Source: Nostoc carneum NIES-2107 (GTDB taxonomy: Bacteria > Cyanobacteriota > Cyanobacteriia > Cyanobacteriales > Nostocaceae). From it: a DNA stretch of 64,000 nt. Numbering within the stretch: the first letter of the stretch is position 1; every line of letters begins with the position of its first letter. The position numbers and the translations under genes were made by a program. The notes under the pieces were generated by a model. The model was given only the letters and a program-made list of their open reading frames with translations, was not told the DNA's origin and ran no database searches. Below are positions 18,329 to 28,398 of the stretch, in pieces. The DNA lies in contig AP018180.1 in NCBI GenBank assembly GCA_002368155.1, forward strand, positions 8,123,686 to 8,187,685, written 5' to 3'.

Positions 18329-19567
18329 TTATTGTTGATTAAACAGCAAAAACACCGTTTGACCTAAACCTACAATTACACCTAAGACACCACCTAAAGT
18401 TACAATTGCTTGCAATTCACTTTTGACAATTCCTTCAATTGCAGCCTCTAAATCAGCAGGAGATGTTGATTTGACGCGGTCAACAATTACCTGATCGATA
18501 GATAGAATTGGAATTACTTGCGCCACAATTGCTTCTAAATCTTTCTCTAAATAGCGCTCTAAAATTAAAGCCAATTCTTGACTGACAACTTCTAGGGAAC
18601 TACTAACTACAGGTGATGTACTCAGACGATTGAGCAGTAAAGAGGCGATATTCTCCCAATCTACAGAGTCAGTTAAACCTTGAAGTAAATCGCTACCGCT
18701 AGTTTGCAAGTAATGACGAACGCTTTCTCTGGTAGTTTTTCGCAGTTGGCGTACTGTCCCTATGGGTAAGTTTTGCAACGATAAATTTTGCAAGAGTTTT
18801 TTGATGCGATCGCGGATTTGCAATTCTTGAATTAATTCTTTCAACCTATCATTAGTAGCCTCTTTTTCATCTAAGCAAAAAGCTCTCAGTCTAGTAAGAG
18901 TATTGCGTAAACCAAACAAATTTGCTACTACCCAATAAGTACCGCTTGTCTTTTCCCGAAAGGTTTCGTCAATGGTTTGAATTGTGCGATCGGTTAAAAA
19001 ATCAACTATTGTCTGTCGCAAAACATCTGGCGGCACAACTACTTGTAAAAGCCAATCAGCGAGCCTGGTTGATTGTTCTTCACTCAGTTGAAATTCCAGC
19101 AGTATTTGGTCAAAAATCTGATTGATTTGTACTTCCAAGAAGTCTTCCCGCCGCGCTAAAACTTTGAGGAGGCGTGGCAAGGATTCACCTAATAAATCAC
19201 GCAAAATTCCGCCAACAATTTTAGCACTTTTTTGATTTTTATCCTCAGAATTAATTTGGTCAAGTGCTAGTTTTAACAACCACAGAATTGCTCCTTCTAC
19301 CCGTTCTGTTTGCAACAGACGGCGAGCCAGATTTTGCAATTCTTCTGGTGTCAAAAGTGACCCCATGATTGTATTAGAAATCTTCAGAGCTAGCCTTTCC
19401 TGGTTACGAGGAATCAAGCCAGGTGTGAATGGCAATCTTTGCTTACCGATATAAATTGCTCGGTAGGGGCGAAATAACATTTTGATGGCTATATCATTCG
19501 TGAAATAGCCGATAATTCCACCTAATATCGGTGGTGATACATAAAGCCACAAATGAGACCAATCCAC
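18329..19567 (-). CDS. DUF445 family membrane protein
   Basis: A 412-residue protein of the DUF445 (YheB-like) family. An N-terminal membrane segment ([20 protein letters not shown]) contains the family hallmark [15 protein letters not shown], followed by [14 protein letters not shown], a long helical soluble region (about 60-380) and a C-terminal membrane helix ([20 protein letters not shown]). The family role is unknown; the topology suggests two membrane anchors bracketing a helical domain. It is 125 bp downstream of menG on the same strand, so cotranscription is possible. Confidence 0.88.
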   Translation of the reverse strand: MDWSHLWLYVSPPILGGIIGYFTNDIAIKMLFRPYRAIYIGKQRLPFTPGLIPRNQERLALKISNTIMGSLLTPEELQNLARRLLQTERVEGAILWLLKLALDQINSEDKNQKSAKIVGGILRDLLGESLPRLLKVLARREDFLEVQINQIFDQILLEFQLSEEQSTRLADWLLQVVVPPDVLRQTIVDFLTDRTIQTIDETFREKTSGTYWVVANLFGLRNTLTRLRAFCLDEKEATNDRLKELIQELQIRDRIKKLLQNLSLQNLPIGTVRQLRKTTRESVRHYLQTSGSDLLQGLTDSVDWENIASLLLNRLSTSPVVSSSLEVVSQELALILERYLEKDLEAIVAQVIPILSIDQVIVDRVKSTSPADLEAAIEGIVKSELQAIVTLGGVLGVIVGLGQTVFLLFNQQ

Positions 19568-19691
19568 AGGATTTTGGAATTAGCAATTTTGGGTATTAGA
19601 TATTGGTTTTTAGATTAAATATTGACTTTTGCATTTAAGAGTCTCTGTGTTTTTCCCAGTAGACCTCAAGGCAAAATATGCAATACAAAAT

Positions 19692-20384
19692 CTAAAGTTT
19701 ACTGACTACCAGCACTCCCATCATACCGTTCACAATGGGGTAGTGTGTGACTTCAGCAAAACCAACTTGATAAGCTAATTCTACCTGTTCTTTGCCAATA
19801 GGAAAGCGATCTAAGCTGGGACTGATGTAGGCGTACTCTTCCTTAACACCTAACTGGGTGGCTATAGGGACAACAATATTATCCAAATACCATTGCTGGA
19901 ACGATCGCAGCTGCGGATTATCTGGGCGATGAAAATCTAATATTGCAGCTTTTGCACCTGGTTTAAGAACGCGGTACAACTCTTTGAGGCTGCGGGGAAT
20001 ATCTTTAACATTTCTTAAACCATAGCCCATTGTGGCGGCATCAAATTTGTTGTCCTCAAAGGGTAAATCTAGGACATCCGCTTCAACCCAGGTAATCGGA
20101 GGTTGGGGATACTGGTTTTGGGTGCGTTCTTGAGCCATTGCTAGCAGGTTATGGGAAAAATCAACTGCATATACATGACCTGTAGCGCCTACACGCCTGG
20201 CTAAACCAAAAGCGATATCCCCACTCCCGCAACATAAATCTAAACAAATATCTCCAGGCTGCGGGTTGCTCCATTTGATGGTCATTTCCTTCCAAATTCG
20301 GTGTTGTCCCAAACTTAACCAATTATTCAGTTGGTCATAAATAGGCGCAATACGATCAAAAATAACGCGAATTTCCTGAGTCAT
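19692..20384 (-). CDS. menG: Demethylphylloquinone/demethylmenaquinone methyltransferase (MenG/UbiE)
   Basis: A 230-residue UbiE-family methyltransferase. SAM motif ICLDLCCGSGDIAFGLA (about 48-64), YAVDFSHNLLAMA, VEADVLDLPFEDNKFD and MGYGLRNVKDIPRSLKELYR are all present. In cyanobacteria the orthologue methylates 2-phytyl-1,4-naphthoquinone in the last step of phylloquinone synthesis, giving the photosystem I electron carrier. Length matches the family. The start MTQEIRVIFDRIAPIYDQLN is standard. Confidence 0.93.
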   Translation of the reverse strand: MTQEIRVIFDRIAPIYDQLNNWLSLGQHRIWKEMTIKWSNPQPGDICLDLCCGSGDIAFGLARRVGATGHVYAVDFSHNLLAMAQERTQNQYPQPPITWVEADVLDLPFEDNKFDAATMGYGLRNVKDIPRSLKELYRVLKPGAKAAILDFHRPDNPQLRSFQQWYLDNIVVPIATQLGVKEEYAYISPSLDRFPIGKEQVELAYQVGFAEVTHYPIVNGMMGVLVVSKL

Positions 20385-20406
20385 TAGTCAAAGTGTCAAG
20401 AGTTGG

Positions 20407-20431
20407 AGAGACGCGATGAATCGCATCTGTA
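20407..20431. repeat. GACGCGAT palindrome, copy 1
   Basis: GAGACGCGATGAATCGCATCTGTA between menG and the regulator gene. It is the same dispersed palindrome as at 43814, 52077 and 53400. Confidence 0.75.
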
Positions 20432-20486
20432 GTCAAGGGCCAAAAGTCAAGAGTTGAAGTTTAGACCCTAGACTGTTGACACTTAA

Positions 20487-21443
20487 CTAAATTTGTGTTT
20501 GATGATAGAAACTGCTCGTGAGAGCGATCGCTACCAATTGTGCTGATAAATTGATTAGCTTTAACTCATCATCTCGCAAAGTGTGTGGTTGTTTCCACTG
20601 TAGCGATAATACCCCCATAACTTTGTTGCGATAGTTAATGGGGATAACTAAGTGTGCTTGGACACCGGAATTTTGGTAATGAGCAACACTCGATAATTTT
20701 GGATCTTTGAGTATATTTAGTGAAACTTGAATATTGCCAGTAGCGATCGCCTCACTGGTTAAGGGGTCTTGGGTTAGCCAGTTTTCTACAGTACCGCCTT
20801 CGCTGTAAGACCCTTGAGTTGCAATTAAACTATTATCTTCAATTAGTTGCAGAATGCAGGCATCAGAACCAAAACTTTGACTAAATGCAGTAGCAATAGG
20901 TTTCAGTATTTCTTCTAAACTATTAGCAGCTTGTGTTACTTCTACTAAAACAGTCAACAGTGCCATTTGAGCATTAGCACAGCGTAATTCTTCCGTACGT
21001 TGCTTTAGTAAATCGTAGGTTTCGGCTGCCCGTTGGACTACCGCCTTCAATTCCCCAGGATCCCAAGGCTTAGTAATATATTTGTAGACTTGCCCAGCGT
21101 TAATTGCTTCAACCAAATCCTCAATATCAGTAAAACCTGTAAGGATAATCCTCACTGTATCTGGAAACTGAGGTACAGTCTTACTGAGAAACTCAGTTCC
21201 CTTCATTTCTGGCATCCGTTGGTCAGAGATGATCACCGCCACCTCTCCCTCTGCTGCCAGCATCTGCAAGGCGTTCATCCCGCTATCCGCCTTGAGAACT
21301 TGAAAATCCCGGCGAAAGGTGCGATACAGCAGATCTAGATTATCTGGTTCATCATCAACCACCAGGATTTTGAGTTTTTTCGGCCTATCTAAAGTTCTTA
21401 ATTGACGACGATCTGTATTAGTTTCCAAACTGAGATTATCCAT
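20487..21443 (-). CDS. Response regulator with REC and GAF domains
   Basis: A 318-residue two-domain regulator. The receiver (about 26-145) has the acidic pair VVDDEPD, phosphoacceptor Asp in IISDQRMPEMKG, LTGFTD and the conserved Lys in YITKPWDP. A short coiled linker (AAETYDLLKQRTEEL) leads to a GAF domain (about 170-312; DACILQLIEDN, VIPINYRNKVMGVLSLQW). No DNA-binding, kinase or cyclase output is present, so it probably acts by protein contact. The cognate kinase is not obvious nearby. It precedes menG on the same strand with about 100 bp between. Confidence 0.87.
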   Translation of the reverse strand: MDNLSLETNTDRRQLRTLDRPKKLKILVVDDEPDNLDLLYRTFRRDFQVLKADSGMNALQMLAAEGEVAVIISDQRMPEMKGTEFLSKTVPQFPDTVRIILTGFTDIEDLVEAINAGQVYKYITKPWDPGELKAVVQRAAETYDLLKQRTEELRCANAQMALLTVLVEVTQAANSLEEILKPIATAFSQSFGSDACILQLIEDNSLIATQGSYSEGGTVENWLTQDPLTSEAIATGNIQVSLNILKDPKLSSVAHYQNSGVQAHLVIPINYRNKVMGVLSLQWKQPHTLRDDELKLINLSAQLVAIALTSSFYHQTQI

Positions 21444-21773
21444 AAATGCCTTAAAATATTTACTTTCTTGTTATATTCCATACCAAGTCTAGTTGATAAT
21501 ACATTACCCAGCCTTGCGAAGAATTGCGGATGTCGTTAAATAATAGGGAACTAGGGAATGGGGATTGGGGATTGGGGATTGGGTAATGGGTAATGAGTAA
21601 TGAGTAATGAGTAATGAGTAATGGGTGATGGAAATTTCTCCCTCATCTTCCTCATCTTCCTCATCCCCCTCATCTCCCTTATCCTCATCTTTTACACCTG
21701 CATTTGAGTACAGGGTTTTCCGGCTTTTTTCCTATAGAATAAGATTTGCCGAGCCGGTATTAATTATTAACGT
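21444..21773. other. Intergenic heptamer tract upstream of raf1
   Basis: From 21541 to 21690 the sequence is nearly all degenerate repeats: GGGGATT, GGGTAAT, GAGTAAT (four in a row) and CCTCATCTT-type units. The 80 bp before raf1 are non-repetitive and probably hold its promoter. Confidence 0.75.
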
Positions 21774-22859
21774 ATGACTGACCTACCACCCAACGCTCAA
21801 AATCCTGACAACGCTGATTCAGATACCGCCCAGGAGTTGCTAATCAAGTTACGGCAAAAGCAAGGTAACTGGGTGGAATGGGGTCAAGCGATCGCTTATT
21901 TGCAAAAAAATGGTTACAATCCTCAAGAGATTTTTGAAGCTACTGGATTTGAGCCAATTCAACAAAATCAGGTAGTTGTTGGTTCTCAAGTTTATAATTC
22001 TTTAGAAAAAGGCGGTGCATCGGACGCAACGCGATCGCATTACGCCACACGCGGCAGTGATATTTTATATGAGTTACGTTTACTCACCCACGAAGAACGT
22101 GCTGCTGCTGCTGACTTGACTTTCCAGCACAGACTGGATATGGATGAAGCAAGGGAAGTAGCCAAAGCCTATAAAGAGTTCTCCCGATTCCGCATCTTGC
22201 CAGAAGGATTTTCTAAGCATCCCGGAGATGCTGTAGCTTATACTGTATGGAAACTAGCAAGGCAAAACAGCGATTTTCAAGAGCGATCGCGTTTAATTGC
22301 TAAAGGCTTACGGTTTGCACACACAGCATCGGCTAGGAAACAAATTGAACAATTACTAACAGATTTTACTGTCGTTCCTAAACGTCCGGCTCCACTTTTA
22401 CCCTTTTATCGTTTAGAGTCTGAAGAAGAATTACCGAGAATTGTGCCTGTAGCTGGTGAGTTGCCATTGACACCAAACGACTTAAAAGCGGTGCCATTAG
22501 TGACAGAAACTCAACCATTTCGCATGGTTAAATTTACTGGCGAACAAGCTTGGGTACCCTTACCAGGTTGGCAAGTGCTATTGAGTGCCGAAGACCCAGT
22601 AGTGATTATAGCGAATAGCGATCGCCTGCCCAACCAAAGCCAAAATCAACCAGGACAAGTTTTAGTAGTAGTAGATCGCGCCCAACGGCAATGGGATGCT
22701 TCTAGCTATTTTATATTAGAAAATTCCGGTGAATTAGACATTCAGTGGTTTGAAAATGACCCAGAAATTCCCCTGTTAGGAAAGATTATTATCATCCTGC
22801 GTCCCAAAAGAATCCTTGATGAAGAAATCACCAAAGATTCTTGGCAAATTGACGAATAA
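21774..22859 (+). CDS. raf1: Rubisco accumulation factor 1 (Raf1)
   Basis: A 361-residue Raf1, the dimeric chaperone that brackets Rubisco large-subunit dimers and helps build the L8 core. It has the alpha-helical N-terminal domain (WVEWGQAIAYLQKNGYNPQEIFEATGFEP; SDILYELRLLTHEERAAAADLT; RFRILPEGFSKHPGDAVAYT), a flexible linker near 215-235 and the C-terminal beta domain (LPGWQVLLSAEDPVVIIA; VVVDRAQRQWDASSYFI). Length and domain order match other cyanobacteria. It is transcribed alone and followed by a tnpB element. Confidence 0.95.
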   Translation: MTDLPPNAQNPDNADSDTAQELLIKLRQKQGNWVEWGQAIAYLQKNGYNPQEIFEATGFEPIQQNQVVVGSQVYNSLEKGGASDATRSHYATRGSDILYELRLLTHEERAAAADLTFQHRLDMDEAREVAKAYKEFSRFRILPEGFSKHPGDAVAYTVWKLARQNSDFQERSRLIAKGLRFAHTASARKQIEQLLTDFTVVPKRPAPLLPFYRLESEEELPRIVPVAGELPLTPNDLKAVPLVTETQPFRMVKFTGEQAWVPLPGWQVLLSAEDPVVIIANSDRLPNQSQNQPGQVLVVVDRAQRQWDASSYFILENSGELDIQWFENDPEIPLLGKIIIILRPKRILDEEITKDSWQIDE

Positions 22860-23055
22860 TCAATAATGATTCAACTTCCGTACTATCTTCATTTTTGAGG
22901 GCAGGGCTTTTTAATCACAAGCAATTACCCATTACGGTTGTGATGCGTAAAGCCCGCGGTTTCTAACCGGGGGATATGAACGAATGTGCCGAATTTATTC
23001 GGCTCTAAAAACAGTCTACCCGTTTTTAAGATATCATAGGCAAGATCCTGGCAAG

Positions 23056-24270
23056 ATGCTAAACCTAAATTATACCTATCGCCTAAAACTAAATCAGCAA
23101 CAGTCTCAAACCTACGACGCATGGCTAGAAACATCTCGCAGGGTGTGGAATTTTGCGTTAGCCCAGAGGAAAGATTGGTATAACTCAAGGTCATGCAGAA
23201 TCGATGCTTGCAGTATCAAAAGTGAGTACATCATTAGAGCCGATGCACCGCGTCCCACATTCGCGTCTCAATGCAAAGCTTTAACCCAAGCTCGGAAAAC
23301 TAATCCTAACCTCAATGCAGCACATTCTCAAATGTTGCAACAAGTGTTGAGGCGACTAGAGAAAGCTTTTATTGGGATGTGGGAATCTGAGAGAGGCTTC
23401 CCTCGATTTAAAAAACAAGGAAGAATGCGTTCTTTGCTGTTTCCTCAACTGGGTGTGAATCCAATTCAAGGTAGCAAAGTTAAGCTTCCTGGTGTTGGTT
23501 GGGTGAAGATGCAATTATCCCGACCTATCCCAGATGGGTTTGTAGCCAAACAAGCTCAAGTGGTGAAGAAGGCTTCAGGATGGTATGTGATGCTCACGCT
23601 CTCTACCGATGTTGATGTTCCAAGTTTCGCGCCACACGGTCAACCAATTGGTATTGATTTGGGGCTAAAAAGTTTTTTAGCCACCTCTACTGGTGAGCAA
23701 ATTGCTAGACCTAAATTTTTCGTGGATCTCCAATGCAAGCTGCGATTGCTGCAACAAAGAGCAAGCTACAAAAAATTGGGGTCAAATAATTGGCGCAAAG
23801 CTCAACAGAAAGTGTCACGACTACATGAACACATTCACAACAACCGCGCAGATTTTCATTTCAAGTTGGCGCATCACCTATGTGATCAAGGCGGAATGAT
23901 CTTTGCTGAGGATTTGAACCTCAAAGCTTGGGCTTTTGGGATGTTTTCAAAGCATAGTTTAGATGCTGGCTTTGGTAAATTTCTTTCTATCTTGGAATGG
24001 GTCTGCTGGAAGCGGGGGGTTTATTTTGCAAAAGTCAATCCTGATGGTACTAGCCAAACCTGTCCAAACTGCAACCACCACACAGGCAAAAAAGACTTAT
24101 CTGAGCGAGTGCATCGCTGTGGTGAATGTGGATTTCAAACCGATAGAGACGTTGCAGCCGCTATGGTGGTGATGCAGCGTGGACTTGCAGCCGTAGGGCA
24201 TACGGTCAAGATGCTTGGCGAGGGGTTAAGCAATAGCTCCCTTTTGACCCAAGAATCCCCCGTTTTATAA
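23056..24270 (+). CDS. tnpB: TnpB, RNA-guided transposon nuclease
   Basis: A 404-residue TnpB, the family ancestral to Cas12 nucleases. The RuvC-like residues are all present: Asp in IGIDLGLKSFLA, Glu in MIFAEDLNLKAW, Asp in CGFQTDRDVAAA; the zinc finger CPNCNHH ... CGECG sits between the last two. The N-terminal helix-turn-helix/wedge part (LNQQQSQTYDAWLETSRRVWNFAL) is also typical. ATG 23056 (MLNLNYTYRLKL) fits the family start; the frame is open further up, but that part overlaps the left-end hairpin region. The stop TAA lies inside the loop of the right-end hairpin, as expected if the 3' end is shared with the guide RNA. Confidence 0.92.
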   Translation: MLNLNYTYRLKLNQQQSQTYDAWLETSRRVWNFALAQRKDWYNSRSCRIDACSIKSEYIIRADAPRPTFASQCKALTQARKTNPNLNAAHSQMLQQVLRRLEKAFIGMWESERGFPRFKKQGRMRSLLFPQLGVNPIQGSKVKLPGVGWVKMQLSRPIPDGFVAKQAQVVKKASGWYVMLTLSTDVDVPSFAPHGQPIGIDLGLKSFLATSTGEQIARPKFFVDLQCKLRLLQQRASYKKLGSNNWRKAQQKVSRLHEHIHNNRADFHFKLAHHLCDQGGMIFAEDLNLKAWAFGMFSKHSLDAGFGKFLSILEWVCWKRGVYFAKVNPDGTSQTCPNCNHHTGKKDLSERVHRCGECGFQTDRDVAAAMVVMQRGLAAVGHTVKMLGEGLSNSSLLTQESPVL

Positions 24271-24286
24271 ACGGGGGAGTGTCAAC
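24140..24286 (+). ncRNA. Predicted omegaRNA (reRNA) of the tnpB element
   Basis: By analogy with characterised TnpB elements, the guide RNA scaffold overlaps the 3' end of tnpB and finishes at the right-end hairpin (24257-24277) and AGTGTCAA. The guide would be the flanking DNA starting at about 24286 (CCAAACAACCCACTTACATA), which is the end of pstB. The 5' boundary is a guess. Confidence 0.4.
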
Positions 24287-25076
24287 CAAACAACCCACTT
24301 ACATAATCAGCCGTTCTTTTATTCGCAGGATGATTAAAAATCGTTTGTGTCTTGTCAAACTCCACCACTTCACCCAAATACATAAACGCCGTATAGTCAG
24401 AAACACGAGCTGCTTGCTGCATATTGTGAGTGACAATCAAAATTGTGACTGTTTCTTTTAGTTGAGTAATTAACTCTTCAATACTAGAAGTAGCGATTGG
24501 ATCTAAAGCTGATGTCGGCTCATCAAATAGTACAATTTCTGGGTCGGTTGCTAAAGCACGGGCAATACAAAGCCGTTGTTGTTGACCACCAGATAGGTTA
24601 GAAGCTAAATCACGCAATCTATCTTTAACTTCATCCCATAACGCTGCACCACGCAAAGCTTTCTCGACTTTCTCATCAATAACCGCGCGTTTTGTTTCAC
24701 CTCGCACCCTCAAACCATAAGCTACATTTTCGTAAATAGACTTAGGAAAAGGATTAGGTCTTTGAAACACCATACTAATCCGCATCCGGACTTCAATGGG
24801 GTCAACCTTATTACTTAACAAATTAATTCCATCTGGTTCTAAACTGATTTCTCCGCGATAACGATTCCCCGGATAAAGGTCATGCATTCGGTTGAAACAA
24901 CGCAAGAGAGTAGTTTTACCACATCCAGAAGGCCCAATCAGTGCTGTTACCTGTTTATCACCGATGGGCATATTAATATCTTTTAAAGCGTGGACTTTGC
25001 CACCATAGTAGAAATTGAGATAATTAACCGCAGCTTTAATCGGTCTTTCTAAAATTGAAGATTTTTTTTCTACCAT
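24282..25076 (-). CDS. pstB: Phosphate ABC transporter ATPase PstB
   Basis: A 264-residue ATPase of the high-affinity phosphate importer. Walker [11 protein letters not shown]-loop [12 protein letters not shown], signature [15 protein letters not shown], Walker [14 protein letters not shown] and the H-loop [11 protein letters not shown] are intact, and the C-terminus ends in the standard [10 protein letters not shown]. The start overlaps the end of pstA by 7 bp, indicating translational coupling in a pstSCAB operon. Its TGA stop lies at the right edge of the neighbouring tnpB element, so the insertion reached the last codon without altering the protein. Confidence 0.96.
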   Translation of the reverse strand: MVEKKSSILERPIKAAVNYLNFYYGGKVHALKDINMPIGDKQVTALIGPSGCGKTTLLRCFNRMHDLYPGNRYRGEISLEPDGINLLSNKVDPIEVRMRISMVFQRPNPFPKSIYENVAYGLRVRGETKRAVIDEKVEKALRGAALWDEVKDRLRDLASNLSGGQQQRLCIARALATDPEIVLFDEPTSALDPIATSSIEELITQLKETVTILIVTHNMQQAARVSDYTAFMYLGEVVEFDKTQTIFNHPANKRTADYVSGLFG

Positions 25077-25996
25077 TTGATTGTTTTACGTAAACGATAG
25101 CGAAGATAAATGGCGACAGCATTCATAGCCAAAGTCATGGCAATTAGTACAATACCTGCGGCGGCGGCGTTTACTTGAAATGCTTCTTGGGGACGAGACA
25201 CCCAATCAAACATTTGAATGGGTATAACTGTGAAAGGTGCTAATAACCAGGAAAAGGAGATAAAAGGGAATTCTCCTTTAATTGGAGACTCTGGAAGAAA
25301 AGCAATAAATGTCAGTGCGCCTATGGTAATTAGAGGAGCAGTTTCACCAATAGCACGTGCTAAAGCCACAATAATTCCTGTGAGAATGCTACCAGTTGCA
25401 TAAGGTAAAACATGATCCCAAATCATTTGCCATTTAGACGCACCAGTAGCGTAAGCAGCTTCGCGAATACTATTAGGAATAGCGCGCAAAGCTTCCCGAG
25501 TAGTGACAATTACCACAGGCAAAACTAATAGTGCTAATGTCAATCCTGCTGTCGCCACGCTAGGGCCTAAATTGAAACCATATACAAATAAACCCAAGGC
25601 TAAAAGTCCATAAATTATTGAAGGAACACCAGCCAAATTAGTGACATTAATTTCAATCAAATCAGCCAGCCAATTTTTCTGGGCATATTCTTCTAAGTAA
25701 ATTCCTGATGCTATGCCAATAGGAATTGCAACCGATGCAGTTACTAGCATGACTAAAAGTGAACCTACCCAAGCAGAAAGAATACCTGCATTTGCTGCCC
25801 TACGGCTAGGAAAGGATGTAAAAAAATCCCAAGAAAGACGCGGCGCACCATCACTAACTAAGTCAAATATTAGTGCTAGTAGAGTCACAATTCCAATCAA
25901 CATTGACAACAAGCCAACAATACTAAAAATATATTCAGAAAGCTTGTTGCGGTTGATAATAGCGCGGATTTGCCGCATATTATGAGTTGTCGTCAT
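25070..25996 (-). CDS. pstA: Phosphate ABC transporter permease PstA
   Basis: A 308-residue inner-membrane permease with about six membrane helices ([55 protein letters not shown]; the last near [19 protein letters not shown]). It contains the EAA-like loop [21 protein letters not shown] that contacts PstB, and the region [18 protein letters not shown] typical of PstA. It overlaps pstB by 7 bp and follows pstC after 58 bp. Confidence 0.95.
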   Translation of the reverse strand: MTTTHNMRQIRAIINRNKLSEYIFSIVGLLSMLIGIVTLLALIFDLVSDGAPRLSWDFFTSFPSRRAANAGILSAWVGSLLVMLVTASVAIPIGIASGIYLEEYAQKNWLADLIEINVTNLAGVPSIIYGLLALGLFVYGFNLGPSVATAGLTLALLVLPVVIVTTREALRAIPNSIREAAYATGASKWQMIWDHVLPYATGSILTGIIVALARAIGETAPLITIGALTFIAFLPESPIKGEFPFISFSWLLAPFTVIPIQMFDWVSRPQEAFQVNAAAAGIVLIAMTLAMNAVAIYLRYRLRKTIKW

Positions 25997-26054
25997 GCAA
26001 TTCGTAATTCGTAATTAACTGACAAATGACCAATGACAAATGCCCAATGACAAA

Positions 26055-26969
26055 CTAATAAATCTCTCGATAGCGCTTAGTCAAAAAATGACCAATGATA
26101 TTAAATACCAAAGTCATTAATACTAGAGTTAGCCCTACAGCAAAGATAGTTTCGTATTCCAAAGTGCCATGTGGTAAATCGCCAAGACTGACTGCAACAA
26201 TGTAAGCCGTCATGGTTGCGGCTGGTTCCATTGGGTTCCAAGTGAGGTTAGGTTGACCGCCAGCTGCGATCGCCACTATCATCGTTTCACCAACCGCACG
26301 AGAAATTCCCAAAATATAAGCTGCTGATATCCCAGAAATCGATGCTGGGACTACAACTCGTAAGGCTGTTTGCAAGCGAGTCGCACCAGTTGCATAAGAA
26401 CCTTCGCGCAGATGTGCAGGTACGGCGCGCATCGCATCTTCGCTAAGAGAACTCACATAGGGAATAATCATAATTCCAATGACTAAACCCGCACTCAACA
26501 TATTAAAGCCAGGTAATTCTGGCAATATTATCTGCAATAAAGGCGTAACAAACAGTAAGGCAAAATATCCATAAACTACTGTAGGAATCCCTGCCAATAA
26601 TTCTAAAATCGGTTTGATTACCTCTCGGACTATCGGTGGTGCAAATTCACTGAGGTAAATAGCAATAATTGTCCCGAGTGGAATTGCTACTAATAAAGCA
26701 ACTACGGTAGTTACTAAAGTTCCTGACACCAAAGGCCAAATACCATAGTGCTTGTCGTCAAACAAAGGTGTCCATTGGGTATCTGTAAGAAATTCCCACA
26801 GAGATACTTTTTGAAAAAATAGTATGGACTCGTAAACCAAGATGGCGACAATTGCTATGGTAGTCGCCACAGAAGACAATGCTGCGAGAAACAAGACAAA
26901 CTCAATGGCCCGTTCCCGCAGATTACGCAATAGTTTGGGAGAAAGTCGAGTTGGTTTAGCACCAATCAT
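26055..26969 (-). CDS. pstC: Phosphate ABC transporter permease PstC
   Basis: A 304-residue permease partner of PstA. Six predicted membrane helices; PLGTIIAIYLSEFAPP, LAGIPTVVYGYFALLFVTP and LREGSYATGATRLQTALRVVVP (ATPase-contact loop) are characteristic of PstC. It sits between pstS and pstA on the same strand. The 258-bp gap to pstS contains a MITE-like palindrome (27111-27206), which could alter pstS-pstC transcript processing. Confidence 0.95.
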   Translation of the reverse strand: MIGAKPTRLSPKLLRNLRERAIEFVLFLAALSSVATTIAIVAILVYESILFFQKVSLWEFLTDTQWTPLFDDKHYGIWPLVSGTLVTTVVALLVAIPLGTIIAIYLSEFAPPIVREVIKPILELLAGIPTVVYGYFALLFVTPLLQIILPELPGFNMLSAGLVIGIMIIPYVSSLSEDAMRAVPAHLREGSYATGATRLQTALRVVVPASISGISAAYILGISRAVGETMIVAIAAGGQPNLTWNPMEPAATMTAYIVAVSLGDLPHGTLEYETIFAVGLTLVLMTLVFNIIGHFLTKRYREIY

Positions 26970-27110
26970 GTTAACCGGATAGCGATCGCTCTTGAAAAAA
27001 TCTACTTCAATTAAGATAAAGAGAGGTAAAAACCTCCCTTTGACAAATCATCAAACAAGTTTTGATTTGAGATTTTAGATTGACAAATACAATCCAAAAT
27101 TTAAAATCTA

Positions 27111-27206
27111 ATACTAATTTGAATAAAGAATGCGACAGATTGTAGGGGCAAGGCATTGCCTTGCCCTCTAGAATATATTGATGTGTCGCAAACTCTATTC
27201 AACCCA
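27111..27206. mobile_element. MITE-like palindromic element, copy B
   Basis: Same family as 18036-18135 but in the opposite orientation: ATACTAATTT, AATGCGACAGATTGTAGGGG, a central CAAGGCATTGCCTTG and then TTGATGTGTCGCAAAC. It lies inside the pst operon between pstS and pstC, where the transcript would fold into a long hairpin. Confidence 0.7.
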
Positions 27207-27227
27207 ATTCAAACTTCAGAAATGAGT

Positions 27228-28241
27228 TTATTCTTTAGCATCACGGCGCATTAGTTCATCAATTTTTAAACCAACTGCTTCTTGTCCACCAAATACGCTA
27301 CCAAATCTCTTCTTGTTGAAGTGGCTTTGCGCTGTAGTGTAAGCTGAACTTGGCAGTGCTACATATCTGACTTCTTTAGAGAATTTAGCAGCATTTTGCA
27401 AGTAAAATTTAACAAACTGCTTTACTTCTGGTTTATCAATTGATTTTGAACTGACATAAATAAATAGTGGTCTGGATAAAGGAGTATAACTGCCATTTTT
27501 GACAGTAGCTTCTGATGGTGATACCCCATTAACTGCCACAGCTTTCAGCCTTTTGCTATTTTCTGCATAATAAGCATAACCAAAGTAGCCCAAGGCATTT
27601 TTATCACGGGAAATACCCTGTACCAAAACGTTATCATCTTCACTAGCGGTAAAATCACCCCGGCTAGATTTAGCTTTACCAACCACAGCTTCGGTAAAGT
27701 AGTCAAAGGTTCCAGAATTAGTCCCAGGGCCAAATAACTTCAGTGGTGCATTGGGGAACCCAGAACGGACTTGACTCCAGTTACTAACCTTACCTTGCGC
27801 CCCTGGTTCCCAAATTTTCTTGAGTTCAGCTACTGTAAGGCTTTTTGCCCAGGTATTTTGCGGGTTAACTACAACTGTCAAAGCATCATAAGCTATTGGT
27901 AATTCCACATAACGAACACCATTAGCTTTACAATCGCTGATTTCTTTTTGCAGAATAGGACGGGAAGCATTAGAAATAGCTGTTTCACCACGACAGAATT
28001 TTTTAAATCCGCCGCCAGTACCAGAAACACCTACGGTAACTCTTACTCTACCGCCTTGAGCCTTTTGAAAATCCTCCGCTGCTGCTTCCGTAATGGGAAA
28101 TACAGTACTAGAACCATCTACTGCTATTGTGCTAACACTTTGGGACTGAACCGCAGACATTGTTAACCCAAAAGTAGCAGCTACCAATGAAGTTACACCT
28201 AATACCGTCAAGCTGTTAAGCTTAAAGTTCATCTTGTTCAC
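27228..28241 (-). CDS. pstS: Phosphate-binding protein PstS
   Basis: Periplasmic phosphate-binding lipoprotein-type subunit of the Pst importer, about 337 residues. A signal peptide ([19 protein letters not shown]) is followed by phosphate-binding segments [34 protein letters not shown] and [15 protein letters not shown]. The GTG at 28241 is preferred because AGGAG lies 7 bp upstream; ATG 28232 (MNFKLNS) is also possible, and the longer frame from 28271 would run through the ribosome-binding site. First gene of pstSCAB. A candidate Pho box lies about 130 bp upstream. Confidence 0.94.
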   Translation of the reverse strand: MNKMNFKLNSLTVLGVTSLVAATFGLTMSAVQSQSVSTIAVDGSSTVFPITEAAAEDFQKAQGGRVRVTVGVSGTGGGFKKFCRGETAISNASRPILQKEISDCKANGVRYVELPIAYDALTVVVNPQNTWAKSLTVAELKKIWEPGAQGKVSNWSQVRSGFPNAPLKLFGPGTNSGTFDYFTEAVVGKAKSSRGDFTASEDDNVLVQGISRDKNALGYFGYAYYAENSKRLKAVAVNGVSPSEATVKNGSYTPLSRPLFIYVSSKSIDKPEVKQFVKFYLQNAAKFSKEVRYVALPSSAYTTAQSHFNKKRFGSVFGGQEAVGLKIDELMRRDAKE

Positions 28242-28368
28242 CAGGATACTCCTAATTTGTCGGGCGTACAATTGCCGCCCAATCAGTGTAAAAACAGATT
28301 GTTCTTCTGAAGTTCAGAGTTAGTGAACATATCAGTTAACTGTTCACTACCTGAAATTTGACTGGCTC

Positions 28369-28398
28369 AGGTAATATAAAAGTTAACTCCTGGTTATA
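28369..28398 (-). promoter_or_regulatory. Candidate Pho box of pstS
   Basis: On the minus strand three 8-bp units spaced by 3 bp, TATAACCA-GGA-GTTAACTT-TTA-TATTACCT, match the cyanobacterial Pho-box pattern PyTTAAPyPy(T/A) at 7, 7 and 6 of 8 positions. Spacing and position upstream of a phosphate transporter fit control by the phosphate-response regulator. The match was made by eye. Confidence 0.5.

Larger units (their letters stand above)
22940..24286 (+). mobile_element. tnpB-only IS605/IS1341-type element
   Basis: It carries a TnpB gene and no TnpA. The left end near 22945 has an imperfect hairpin (CCCGCGGTT-TCT-AACCGGGGG, 22951-22971). The right end has a perfect hairpin CCCCCGTTT/AAACGGGGG (24257-24277) followed by AGTGTCAAC, the arrangement of IS200/IS605 ends. 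No target duplication is expected for this family and none is seen. The left border is approximate. Without TnpA it would depend on a transposase supplied elsewhere. The right end abuts or slightly overlaps the pstB stop codon. Confidence 0.8.
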
